Positions 45,229-52,960 of a stretch of DNA of 64,000 nt are shown here, one piece after another. Under the pieces are notes generated by a model. That model searched no databases. It had not been told where the DNA came from and saw only the letters and a program-made list of their open reading frames with translations. Position 1 is the stretch's first letter. Each line of letters starts with the position of its first letter. Source of the stretch: Streptomyces lomondensis. Its GTDB lineage: Bacteria > Actinomycetota > Actinomycetes > Streptomycetales > Streptomycetaceae. Both the position numbers and the translations under genes were made by a program. The stretch is taken from positions 530,420 through 594,419 of the forward strand of contig NZ_BMWC01000005.1 in assembly GCF_014651035.1 (NCBI RefSeq). Reading direction: 5' to 3'.

Positions 45229-46387
45229 CTTCCCCACCCCGGCTTCGAACCGCGAATTTCTTGTATCCGTAGTCGGCGATCATCAATTGCTGCAATTGCG
45301 AGGTGCCCTCGATGATTTCCAGGATCTTCGCCTCCCGGAACAGCCTTTCCGCCGGGTACTGGTCCCAGCAGCCGTTTCCCCCGAGAACCTGGACCGCGTC
45401 GGAGGTGACCTGTTGGGCAATCGTCGAGGAGAAATACTTGGCGATGTTGGTCGCCATCACCGCGTCGGTACTGCGCTCCAGGCGCAGCCGGCCCGCCCGG
45501 CGGCACAGTTCTCGTGCCGCCGCGACCTGGGTCACGGCGTCCGCGACCATTTTCTGCACGAGCTGATGGCTGCCGATCCGTGTTCCGAACTGCTCACGTT
45601 CGGTGGCGTAGGCGCACATGACCTCCAGTGCCGCCTGGGCGATCGCGACCCCGGCCCAGGCGATGCTGTAACGGCCGTGGAAAAGGGCGGTGTTCGCGAC
45701 GAAGCCGAATCCCAGCCCGATGCCCGACACGAGGTTCTCGGCGGGGACCTCGACGTCGGTGAACGAGACCTCCGCGATGTGTGTCGCCCGGTTGCCCAGG
45801 AATCCGGACATCGGGTGGATTTCCACGCCCGGCATGTCCCGCTCGACGAGGAAGGCGCTTGACACGCCGTTGTCGTTCGCAAAGACGAGGAGGAGGTCGG
45901 CGATGCCGGCGAACGAGATCCACTTCTTCCGTCCGTCAAGGACGAAGATGTCGCCCTTCTTGACGTAGCGCGTGGTGACCGACGCGGCGTCCGATCCGGC
46001 CTCCGCCTCGGACAGCGCGAAGCAGCCGATCCGCCGACCGGTGGCCAGGTCGGTGAGGTACTTCCCCTTGAGGCGGTCCGACGCCCGTTCGGCGAGCGTC
46101 TCGCAGACCAGGGAGGTGTGCACCGTGAGCAGAGCCCGTGTCGACGCGCAGGCCTTTCCCACCGACTCGGTCAGTTCGCCGTAGGCGAGGGGGTCCAGCC
46201 CGTGGCCGCCCCAGCGCTTCGGCACCGCCGCGCCGAGCAGCCCCTCGTCGGCCATCTTCCGGATGACGTCCCTCGGCAATCGCCCGGTGCGGTCGAATTC
46301 CCCGGCGCGGTCCGCCAGTTCGTGCTCGGCGAAGAGCCGGGCGCGGACCACCGGATCGCGTGTCTGTTCCTCACTCACCTGCCGCAT
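45215..46387 (-). CDS. Acyl-CoA dehydrogenase for extender-unit synthesis (FkbI-like)
   Basis: 390 residues with the full acyl-CoA dehydrogenase fold: FALSEAEAGSDAAS in the FAD/substrate region, KKWISFAGIADLLLVFA, and a C-terminal catalytic Glu in LEIIEGTSQLQQL. Placed beside a free ACP, an FkbH-like protein and a 3-hydroxyacyl dehydrogenase, it matches the FkbI role of oxidising an ACP-bound glyceryl-derived intermediate on the way to hydroxymalonyl-ACP. Its start overlaps the ACP gene by 17 bases and its end overlaps the large synthase by 14, so supply and use of the extender are co-translated. Confidence 0.88.
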   Translation of the reverse strand: MRQVSEEQTRDPVVRARLFAEHELADRAGEFDRTGRLPRDVIRKMADEGLLGAAVPKRWGGHGLDPLAYGELTESVGKACASTRALLTVHTSLVCETLAERASDRLKGKYLTDLATGRRIGCFALSEAEAGSDAASVTTRYVKKGDIFVLDGRKKWISFAGIADLLLVFANDNGVSSAFLVERDMPGVEIHPMSGFLGNRATHIAEVSFTDVEVPAENLVSGIGLGFGFVANTALFHGRYSIAWAGVAIAQAALEVMCAYATEREQFGTRIGSHQLVQKMVADAVTQVAAARELCRRAGRLRLERSTDAVMATNIAKYFSSTIAQQVTSDAVQVLGGNGCWDQYPAERLFREAKILEIIEGTSQLQQLMIADYGYKKFAVRSRGGEDEVL

Positions 46388-46667
46388 GCTTCAGCTCCCC
46401 CACCATTCGGGTCATGCTGTCGATGGAGCTGAAGTTCTGCAGGGTGATCCGGTCGTCCGGCACCTCGATACCGAACGTGGACTCGATGAAGTCCAGCATC
46501 TGCATGGCGAAGATCGACGTGACGAAACCCTTCTCGAAGAAGTTGTCGTCGTCCCGCAGATCCACGTCCCGCAGGGCGGTCATGTTCGCCCGCACATAGT
46601 TCCTGATCGCCGCCGCCGTGTCCGCCGCCGCGCCGTTCTCCATGCTCGTGAGGGACTCGCTAGGCAT
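46371..46667 (-). CDS. Free-standing acyl carrier protein (FkbJ-like)
   Basis: 98 residues. The attachment site is GFVTSIFAMQML with Ser51, the FkbJ-type variant of the usual GxDSL motif. This subclass carries glyceryl and hydroxymalonyl units rather than growing chains. It overlaps the FkbH-like gene by 8 bases and the dehydrogenase by 17. The cluster's phosphopantetheinyl transferase should modify it. Confidence 0.9.
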   Translation of the reverse strand: MPSESLTSMENGAAADTAAAIRNYVRANMTALRDVDLRDDDNFFEKGFVTSIFAMQMLDFIESTFGIEVPDDRITLQNFSSIDSMTRMVGELKHAAGE

Positions 46668-47685
46668 TGACTTCCACCTTGATGTAGTCCGGATAGTCCT
46701 GGCTGACAGTGAGGTCGTTCTCGTACACGTGGTCGTCGCCGTCCTTCGACACCACGCGGAAATTGGCCAGTTGGTACGTCAGCAGCATCTGACGATTGCG
46801 GCTGGTGCGGCGGAAATCCGCGAAGAGACGTTTCTCCGCCGCGGTGGCCCGCTTGATGAGGAAAGCCAGGAGGACGGTGCCCACGCCCTTCGACACCGTT
46901 CGGCACGACATCAGGAGCATCTTGATGGTCCAGCGATCCTGGCCCTTGGCGACCAGGGCCATGCCGATCTTTCCGTACGAGCCGTAGCGGTCGGTCAGCT
47001 CGCAGACCCACAGATCGTGGCCCGGGTCGTGCATGAGCGTCTCGAGCTGCTCGTGGGAGTAGTGGATGCCGGTGGAGTTCAGCTGGCTGGTCCGCTTCGT
47101 CAGTTCCTCCAGCCGCAGCAGGTCGTCACCGCCGGCCCGGGAGATGCGGAACACCATGCCGAGGCTGCGCAGGAAGTCCTCGCGGGGCCCCTGGTAGGCC
47201 AGTTCGGACTCACTGCGCCGCTCGTCCTCCAGGTACATGAGCCGGCGCCGCCTGGCGTCCTCGGTCACCACCGGCGGGGAGAGCCGCGGCAGCGCATCGA
47301 GAGTGAGGTAGTCCGCCGCGTCGACGGTCTCGACCTCCGGCAGGGCGAACGCGACCTCGTCCCGTTCGAACGGCTGGTCGTCGACGAACACGAAGGTGTC
47401 GAGTCCGATGTTCAGCCGCTTCTGGATCTCGGAGACCGAGCTGGATTTGCTGTTCCAGTTGATCTGCGGGTACAGGAAGTACTCGGCCACTCCGAGTTCC
47501 TCCAGTTTCCGCATGGCGTCGTCGTGGTTGTTCTTGCTGGCTATCGACAGGAGGATCCCGCGGGAGTCCAGCGTCCTGATCAGGTCGAGAACGCCCGGCT
47601 TGAGGGTGACGTGGTCCCCGGCCGACAGAGTTCCGTGCCAGAGCGTGTCGTCGAGGTCCCAGACGACGCATTTCGCCATCTTCAC
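46660..47685 (-). CDS. FkbH-like glyceryl-ACP forming enzyme (HAD family)
   Basis: About 341 residues from GTG 47685, chosen because GAAGGG lies 9 bases upstream; ATG 47679 and ATG 47721 are alternatives, the last overlapping the upstream stop. The N-terminal HAD half starts VKMAKCVVWDLDDTLWHG with the DxDxT motif at residues 10-14 and FVFVDDQPFERDEVA further in. The C-terminal half resembles an acyltransferase fold (YGSYGKIGMALV, LLMSCRTVSKGVG). FkbH proteins take 1,3-bisphosphoglycerate and load a glyceryl group on a dedicated ACP, the first step toward methoxy- or hydroxymalonyl-ACP. Confidence 0.9.
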   Translation of the reverse strand: MKMAKCVVWDLDDTLWHGTLSAGDHVTLKPGVLDLIRTLDSRGILLSIASKNNHDDAMRKLEELGVAEYFLYPQINWNSKSSSVSEIQKRLNIGLDTFVFVDDQPFERDEVAFALPEVETVDAADYLTLDALPRLSPPVVTEDARRRRLMYLEDERRSESELAYQGPREDFLRSLGMVFRISRAGGDDLLRLEELTKRTSQLNSTGIHYSHEQLETLMHDPGHDLWVCELTDRYGSYGKIGMALVAKGQDRWTIKMLLMSCRTVSKGVGTVLLAFLIKRATAAEKRLFADFRRTSRNRQMLLTYQLANFRVVSKDGDDHVYENDLTVSQDYPDYIKVEVNA

Positions 47686-47720
47686 GGTTCGGTTCCCTTC
47701 GGGAGCAGTCGCGTCGGGCA

Positions 47721-48596
47721 TCACCGCGCGCCCGCAGTGGACGTCGTGTAGTCGTAGAATCCCCGGCCGCTCTTCCGTCCCAGGAAACCGGCGTCGACCA
47801 TCTTCTTCAGCAGCGGACAGCAGCGGAATTTGGGGTCCTGGAACTCGTCGTACAGAACTGCCAGCGAGTTGACGACCGTGTCCAGGCCGATGAGGTCCGC
47901 CGTTTCCAGCGGCCCCATGCGGTGCCCGTAGCCGAGTTTGAAGACGTCGTCCACCTGCTCCGGTGCCGCGACGCCGTCCTGCACCAGGAAGGCCGCCTCG
48001 TTCATGAAGAGATGGGACAGGCGGTTGGACACGAACCCGGGCATGTCGTTCACGACGATGGGACGCTTGCCCAGGGAGCCGGCGAACTCCTCCGCCGCTT
48101 TCACCGTGTCGTCCGAGGTGTGCTGTCCGCGAATGACCTCGACACCGTCGATCAGGGGAACCGGATTCATGAAGTGCATGCCGATCACCCGCTGAGGGTG
48201 GGGCATCAGGGACGCGATCCGGGTGATGGGCATACAGCTGGTGTTGACCGCGACCCGCACCGTTTCCGTGCAGACCTCGCGGAGCCGGAGATACAGCTCC
48301 CGCTTGGCCTCGGGATCCTCGACGATGTTCTCGACGATCCAGTCCGCGCCGGCCAGGTCCGCCACGTCGCCGGTGCGGGACACCCGGCCGAGGACGTCGT
48401 CGGCGTGCCATTCGGCCACGGCCGGCGACATCATCCGGTACTTCCTGACACGCCGGCGCATCTGCCCCGGCGCGGAGGCGAGAACATCCGCATCGCTGTC
48501 GCAAAGCAGTACGTCGTATCCATAGGCTGCACAGGTAAGGGCCACATCTTTGCCCATAACGCCGGCGCCTATCACTCCAACCGTCGCCATGCTCAT
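47721..48596 (-). CDS. 3-hydroxyacyl-CoA dehydrogenase (FkbK-like)
   Basis: 291 residues (ATG 48590 is an alternative start with better ribosome-site spacing). Rossmann motif VGVIGAGVMGKDVALTC at the N-terminus, ENIVEDPEAKRELY, the catalytic region MHFMNPVPLIDGVEV and the C-terminal domain ending FLGRKSGRGFYDY are those of 3-hydroxybutyryl-CoA dehydrogenases. In extender cassettes this enzyme (FkbK, ZmaG) oxidises the primary alcohol of glyceryl-ACP. It is the first gene of the operon, with about 200-400 bases of non-coding DNA upstream. Confidence 0.9.
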   Translation of the reverse strand: MSMATVGVIGAGVMGKDVALTCAAYGYDVLLCDSDADVLASAPGQMRRRVRKYRMMSPAVAEWHADDVLGRVSRTGDVADLAGADWIVENIVEDPEAKRELYLRLREVCTETVRVAVNTSCMPITRIASLMPHPQRVIGMHFMNPVPLIDGVEVIRGQHTSDDTVKAAEEFAGSLGKRPIVVNDMPGFVSNRLSHLFMNEAAFLVQDGVAAPEQVDDVFKLGYGHRMGPLETADLIGLDTVVNSLAVLYDEFQDPKFRCCPLLKKMVDAGFLGRKSGRGFYDYTTSTAGAR

Positions 48597-49145
48597 AACC
48601 TTTTGAGTCGTTGTCTCGTGGACGGCAAACTCAACGGCCGCGTCAGCTCGCGGGCAGCCTTCGGCACCTGAAGGCGGTCACGAGACACGCGTGTGTGAAT
48701 GCCGGAATACATCGACACGGAGCCGTGGCACACGGGCAACCCGCCCATGACGCGTCACGTCATCACGTGAGGATGACTGAAAAGAGACGACCATCCAGAC
48801 ACCCGTCCCTTTAGACTGATGATCAGCTAAAGGTGGGTCGACGCACCTCGGCACACCGGAGCATCAAGTCCCCTCGCCCCTGCCGCAGCGTCCTGAACTG
48901 GCGTCGCATTGCCCCCGTTAGTGCGTGAAGTCTCCCCCCGAAGAAATCATCCGATCAGCGGGGCATGACTCCGCCCGTGAGCAGGTCGCGCACGCCCCGT
49001 TCGTGCTCGATAAAAGGTGATCTCGCCCGGACGGAACCCCACGTGCTCTTCACGTCTCGGTCACGCGATAACCACTGCTGGGCATCGTATGCAGGGATCC
49101 TCCTCAAGTAAAGGGGGATCCAAGGGAAGTTATAGCGATGCTAAA
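48597..49145. other. Intergenic region ahead of the biosynthetic operon
   Basis: No credible gene is seen between the first operon gene and the terminator hairpins. It holds the palindromes TGACGCGTCA (48748-48757) and TCACGTGA (48763-48770) and the longer palindrome at 48808-48833 listed separately. The operon promoter on the minus strand should lie here. Codon-biased ORFs are absent and the stretch is less GC-rich than its flanks. Confidence 0.6.
48808..48833. promoter_or_regulatory. Near-perfect 26-bp palindrome, candidate operator of the operon
   Basis: CCTTTAG-A-CTGAT-G-ATCAG-CTAAAGG: two 12-bp arms (7+5) around a central G, with one extra A in the left arm. It lies 212-237 bases upstream of the first gene of the biosynthetic operon and has no coding explanation. 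Its AT content is high for this genome. It could be the binding site of the cluster's regulator, though none is encoded inside the operon. Confidence 0.5.
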
Positions 49146-49174
49146 GCAAAACCCGCTGTGAGGTGGGGTTTTGC
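49146..49174. terminator. Hairpin GCAAAACCC/GGGTTTTGC
   Basis: A perfect 9-bp inverted repeat (49146-49154 and 49166-49174) with an 11-base loop. The arms carry AAAA/TTTT, so it can act as an intrinsic terminator in either direction. It lies beyond the end of the ABC transporter operon, next to a second larger hairpin. Confidence 0.65.
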
Positions 49175-49180
49175 AGCGGT

Positions 49181-49225
49181 CGCGGCGGCCGGGGAAGGGT
49201 GTCGCTCCCTTCCCCGGCCGCCGCG
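49181..49225. terminator. Very strong 19-bp hairpin terminator
   Basis: CGCGGCGGCCGGGGAAGGG (49181-49199) pairs perfectly with 49207-49225 across a 7-base loop. It is 24 bases from the stop of the ABC permease and should stop that minus-strand transcript before it reads into the biosynthetic operon. Confidence 0.85.
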
Positions 49226-49248
49226 CGCCGCCGTCCGCCCCGGCCGGT

Positions 49249-50046
49249 TCAGGGCCGGCGGACCAGGGCCCGCACGCTGATCGTGAGGCCGAGCAGGCAC
49301 CAGACCGTCAGCACGGCGAGGTCCTGCCAGTTCACCCCCTGGTCGCCCGAGACCAGTCCGGCGCGCAGCAGGTCCGCCGCCGGCCGGAAGGGCAGCACGT
49401 CGTGGACCGCCCTGAACCACTCCGGCAACTGGCTCTCCGGGAACGTGATCGGCGAGAACAGCATCACGAAGAACACGAGGACCTGACTGGCGAGCTGGGC
49501 GAGCAGCGGCGGCAGGAGCACGGCCACCGCGTAGCCGACGGCCGTCGCCACCAACGCGGTCAGCACGGACGCGGTCACCAGGAGGGACCAGTCGAAGGAG
49601 TAGCTCAGGTCGTAGCGCAGCCAGGCCACGAACACCGCCACGGGGATGCCCGGGAGGGCGACCACCAGCCACACCGTGAGATCGGCCAGCAGCAGCAGCG
49701 GGCGCGGCACCGGCAGCGCGCGCTGGTAGGTGAAGGTGCCGCTGGTGCGGGCCTGCGCCACACCCTGGGGGACCATGACCAGGCCGATGACCATCAGCAG
49801 CACGGTCGGGGTTCCCGTGGACAGGAACTGGGCGGCGGGGCTGTTGACGTCCCCGATCAGGAACCCGAAGCCGACGATGATGCCGGCGGCGAGGAGCGCC
49901 TGGATCAGGATGATCAGCGGCAGGACCGCGCCGATCTGGCCCATGGTCCAGCGCAGCAGGGTCGCGTAGGTCGTCCACAGCCCGGTGCGCGGCGGGATCG
50001 GCCGGGGCACACGGGTGGGCGTCGCGACGACGGTTGCCTCAGACAC
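49249..50046 (-). CDS. ABC-2 type transporter permease
   Basis: 265 residues with about six hydrophobic segments (for example LPLIILIQALLAAGIIVGF, LLMVIGLVMVPQGVA, the pair near 115-170, SQVLVFFVMLFSPI and the last near 240-258) and the ABC-2 pattern SPITFPESQLPEWFRAVHDV before the final membrane span. It overlaps the ATPase gene by 8 bases, forming a two-gene drug-exporter-like operon. It lies about 650 bases upstream of the biosynthetic operon and on the same strand, so export of the product is possible; the intervening terminators argue for separate control. Confidence 0.88.
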   Translation of the reverse strand: MSEATVVATPTRVPRPIPPRTGLWTTYATLLRWTMGQIGAVLPLIILIQALLAAGIIVGFGFLIGDVNSPAAQFLSTGTPTVLLMVIGLVMVPQGVAQARTSGTFTYQRALPVPRPLLLLADLTVWLVVALPGIPVAVFVAWLRYDLSYSFDWSLLVTASVLTALVATAVGYAVAVLLPPLLAQLASQVLVFFVMLFSPITFPESQLPEWFRAVHDVLPFRPAADLLRAGLVSGDQGVNWQDLAVLTVWCLLGLTISVRALVRRP

Positions 50047-51070
50047 GGGCGGTCTCCTCCGGGATGTCGGCCGCGTCCGTGGCGGCTGCGGCGGTCGTGG
50101 CTCCGGTGGCGGTCTGGTCGGTGGCGGCTCCGGCGGTCACGGCGAGGTAGACGTCCTCGAGGGTGGCGGGGCCCAGCGTGTACTCCTCGATGCGACGGCT
50201 CTCGCGGAGCGTCGCGGCCCAGGCGACGGCGGCCTCGGCGTCGGCCGAGCCGAGGGTGAGCAGCACCCGTCGGCCGACGCGGAGGCGGCGGGCGACCGGG
50301 ACCGGCACGGTGCCCGGGTGATCCGAGGGGTCGGCCCCCTCGGGATGCAGCCAGAGTTCGAGCCGCAGGGCGTGGTCGCCGGTCCCACGCAGCCGGCTCG
50401 GCGACCCGGCGGCGACGACCTTGCCATGGTCGAGGACCACGAGTTCGTCCACCACACGCTCGGCCTCGACGACGTTGTGGGTCACGAGCAGCACGCCCGC
50501 GCCCTCGTCGCCCAGGCGGCGCACGGTGTCCCACAGGCGCCGCCGGCGGGCCGCGTCGACGTCGTTGGTGGGCTCGTCGAGGACGACCAGCGGCACCGGA
50601 GCGACCGCAGCCATGGCGAACGCGGTCAGTCGGCGCACACCGCCGGACAGGCCACGTCCCTCCGGCAGGGCGCGGCGGTCGAGCCACTCGTGGAGGTCCA
50701 GTTCCTCGGCGAGCGTACGCGCCGCCGCCCCGGCGGCCGCCTTGGACATGCCGCGCAGCCGGCCCGCGATCTCGATCGCCGTCCTGGGGGTCAGGCCGTC
50801 CATCGGCGCCTGCGACTGGGCCTGGAGTGCCACACAGCGGCGGGCCGTCGCCGGGTCCGCGACAGCGTCCACCCCGGCCACCCGGATCGACCCCGCGTCG
50901 GGCTTGAGCAGACCCACGATCTGCGAGACCAACGTGGTCTTGCCGGCGCCGTTGTGCCCGAGCAGGCCGACCACCTCACCGGCCCTGACCCGCAGACTGA
51001 CCCCGTCGTTCGCCAGGACTGGGCCGAACCTCCTGGTGAGGTTCTCGACCTCCAACACCGCGTCGCTCAT
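50039..51070 (-). CDS. ABC transporter ATP-binding protein
   Basis: 343 residues from ATG 51070 (MSDAVLEVENLTRRFG), which has GGAGGAG 7 bases upstream; a longer frame to 51145 has no good start. Walker A GHNGAGKTT, signature LSGGVRR, Walker B LVVLDEPTNDVD and the switch His in THN are all present. The C-terminal ~110 residues are the extension seen in DrrA-type drug-efflux ATPases. It pairs with the overlapping ABC-2 permease and is divergently transcribed from a TetR regulator, a usual arrangement for inducible efflux. Confidence 0.92.
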   Translation of the reverse strand: MSDAVLEVENLTRRFGPVLANDGVSLRVRAGEVVGLLGHNGAGKTTLVSQIVGLLKPDAGSIRVAGVDAVADPATARRCVALQAQSQAPMDGLTPRTAIEIAGRLRGMSKAAAGAAARTLAEELDLHEWLDRRALPEGRGLSGGVRRLTAFAMAAVAPVPLVVLDEPTNDVDAARRRRLWDTVRRLGDEGAGVLLVTHNVVEAERVVDELVVLDHGKVVAAGSPSRLRGTGDHALRLELWLHPEGADPSDHPGTVPVPVARRLRVGRRVLLTLGSADAEAAVAWAATLRESRRIEEYTLGPATLEDVYLAVTAGAATDQTATGATTAAAATDAADIPEETARV

Positions 51071-51121
51071 CAGCGCTCCTCCCCCACCTCGGCTCACCAC
51101 TGAGGTACCCACTGAATTCAA

Positions 51122-51134
51122 ATACTGTCGGTAT
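51122..51134. promoter_or_regulatory. Candidate TetR operator between the ABC operon and tetR
   Basis: ATAC-TGTCG-GTAT is a perfect interrupted palindrome in the 108-base divergent intergenic region, next to the palindrome TGAATTCA at 51113-51120. Its position would let one repressor dimer control both promoters. Confidence 0.4.
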
Positions 51135-51178
51135 GTGAATGCCATTGGTATCGCGATTCCGCAAGTACGTCAACTACG

Positions 51179-51904
51179 ATGTCGGTCATGGACCAACGCC
51201 TCACGCCGACCGCACGCCGGGTACGCCGCAGCCGTGCGGAGCAGAAGCAGGAGACACGCGGCGCATTGACCGTGGCGGCGCTGATGGCGTTCGCCCGGGA
51301 CGGCTACCACGGGGCGAGCCTCGAGGGGATCGCCAACGAGGCGGGGTTCTCCAAGGGGGCGGTCTACTCGAACTTCGGAGGCAAGGCCGAGCTGTTCCTG
51401 GCCGCGATGGACCACAACCTGCAGACGCTGCGGGGCGAGGACTGGGACCCGTTCGCCGTGCCGGACGCGAGTGGCGCCGCCGGCACGGGCTCCGGTGTCG
51501 CCCCCGCCGAGGAGGCCGCGATGCTGGTGCGCGGGTTCGGCCTGGCGATGCTGGAGTTCATCGCGACCGCCGCCCGCGACGCGGTGCTCGGCGAACAACT
51601 GCGCGCCCGTGTGCAGATCATGATCGACGCCTACGGGCGGATCGCGGCCGAGAGCCGGCCGGCCGGTGAGAACCTCCCGGTCGACGACGTCGCGCAGCTC
51701 ATGGCCGCACTCGACCAGGGCGTGTCGGTGCTCGCGCTCAGCGGCGTGGCCTCCGTCGACGGCGCGCTCCTGCGCACCGGCCTGCGCCGGCTGGTCGACC
51801 CGGCGAACGCCGCCGACGACCCGACTCCGGCCCGGGTCGGCAGGGGCGCGGGCCTGCCCGACGTCGAGCGGGTACAGCGGCTCGCCCGGGACACGGACGT
51901 CTGA
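51179..51904 (+). CDS. TetR family transcriptional regulator
   Basis: 241 residues (Met4 at 51188 is an alternative start). The N-terminal domain is TetR-like: RGALTVAALMAFARDGYHGA then LEGIANEAGFSKGAVYSNFGGKAE with the HTH, followed by a ligand-binding helical domain of the usual length. Divergent from the ABC exporter, it most likely represses that operon and possibly itself in response to a substrate of the pump. Confidence 0.9.
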   Translation: MSVMDQRLTPTARRVRRSRAEQKQETRGALTVAALMAFARDGYHGASLEGIANEAGFSKGAVYSNFGGKAELFLAAMDHNLQTLRGEDWDPFAVPDASGAAGTGSGVAPAEEAAMLVRGFGLAMLEFIATAARDAVLGEQLRARVQIMIDAYGRIAAESRPAGENLPVDDVAQLMAALDQGVSVLALSGVASVDGALLRTGLRRLVDPANAADDPTPARVGRGAGLPDVERVQRLARDTDV

Positions 51905-52261
51905 CGGACACGCAGCGCCCGGCGCCGTGCTGGTCGCTGCCGCCGTGCTCTACAAGCGACAAGGGGGCACCGGCCGCGGACGCAAGAAGCGCACCGCGGG
52001 CACGATCGCCCGGCCGGCTCGCCGCCCTTGGGTCCTCGCCCGTCGCCATATCCAAGCCCTTCGGGCCGGCTGTGAGGCCCTCAGAGCGTCAAACGAGCGT
52101 CACAAACGAGGCCGAGCTCTGCTCTGTCGGCGGGACCGAGCGAGCCGCGTCTCCGGAGCAGTCCCGCCCCGTACCCCTTTGCCGACTGTTGCCGGCATCT
52201 TTGGCGCTCCGTGGGCCGCCCGGCGGTGGCCGGGACGGGGGCGGGACGTAGCATCGCGGCC
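51905..52261. other. Intergenic region without a recognisable gene
   Basis: About 360 bases between tetR and the two-component system. Short open frames exist on both strands but none has a ribosome-binding site with family-like sequence. A TAGCAT -10-like hexamer at 52248-52253 sits just ahead of the regulator start. No hairpin stands out. Confidence 0.4.
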
Positions 52262-52270
52262 GTGAACGCG

Positions 52271-52960
52271 ATGAGCGGGCTGGTGCTGGTCGTGGACGAC
52301 GACGCGGCCATCCGGCGTTCCCTGGATCGTGGACTGCGGCTGAGCGGCTTCTCCGTCGTTCTGGCGGAGAGTGGCCGTGCGGCTCTTCAGACGGTGCGCG
52401 ACCGGTCGCCGGACGTGGTGGTGCTGGACATCTCCATGCCCGGCCTGAGCGGCATCGAGGTGTGCCGCGGGCTCCGGGGGGACGGGAACGACGTCCCCGT
52501 GCTGATGCTCTCCGCTCTCGACGAGGTCTCCGACCGGGTCGCCGGGCTCCAGGCGGGCGGAGACGATTATCTCGTCAAGCCCTTCGCCCTCCAGGAGCTG
52601 GTACTGCGGCTGGGCGCGCTGCTGCGCCGCCGGCCGCCCGCGGTCGACGACCTGGTGCGCGTAGGCCCCCTGGTCCTGGCACCGGCCGCCCGCGAGGCGC
52701 ACATCGACGGGGAACCGCTGAAGCTGACCCGGCGCGAGTTCGAGCTGCTGGAGGTCCTGGCCCGCAACGCCGGGATCGTGCTGACCCGGGACCAGTTGCT
52801 GGACCGCGTGTGGGGGTACGACTTCGAGGTGCGCACCGACGCCGTGGACACCTTCGTCAGCTACCTGCGCCGCAAGCTGGAGGCAGAAGGGCGGCCCCGG
52901 ATGCTGCACACCATGCGCGGGGTCGGCTTCGTCCTGCGCGAGCCCCGGGACGCGCCGTGA
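52271..52960 (+). CDS. OmpR-family response regulator
   Basis: 229 residues from ATG 52271 (MSGLVLVVDDDAA); GTG 52262 is a close alternative. Receiver domain with acidic pocket VVDDDAA, phospho-acceptor Asp in VVLDISMPG, the LMLSAL switch and Lys in YLVKPF. The winged-helix C-terminus includes LTRREFELLEVLARNAG and RTDAVDTFVSYLRRKLE. Its stop overlaps the kinase start as GTGA. The TAGCAT hexamer close upstream suggests a short leader or leaderless mRNA. Confidence 0.93.
   Translation: MSGLVLVVDDDAAIRRSLDRGLRLSGFSVVLAESGRAALQTVRDRSPDVVVLDISMPGLSGIEVCRGLRGDGNDVPVLMLSALDEVSDRVAGLQAGGDDYLVKPFALQELVLRLGALLRRRPPAVDDLVRVGPLVLAPAAREAHIDGEPLKLTRREFELLEVLARNAGIVLTRDQLLDRVWGYDFEVRTDAVDTFVSYLRRKLEAEGRPRMLHTMRGVGFVLREPRDAP

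Noticed and set aside
47686..48504. Long N-terminal extension of the FkbH-like frame
   Set aside because: It covers the 3-hydroxyacyl-CoA dehydrogenase gene out of phase; family members begin at the WDLDDT motif region.
46371..48596. Aminomalonyl-ACP cassette
   Set aside because: Aminomalonyl pathways need a serine-activating A domain protein for the ACP; none is present, while an FkbH-like enzyme is.
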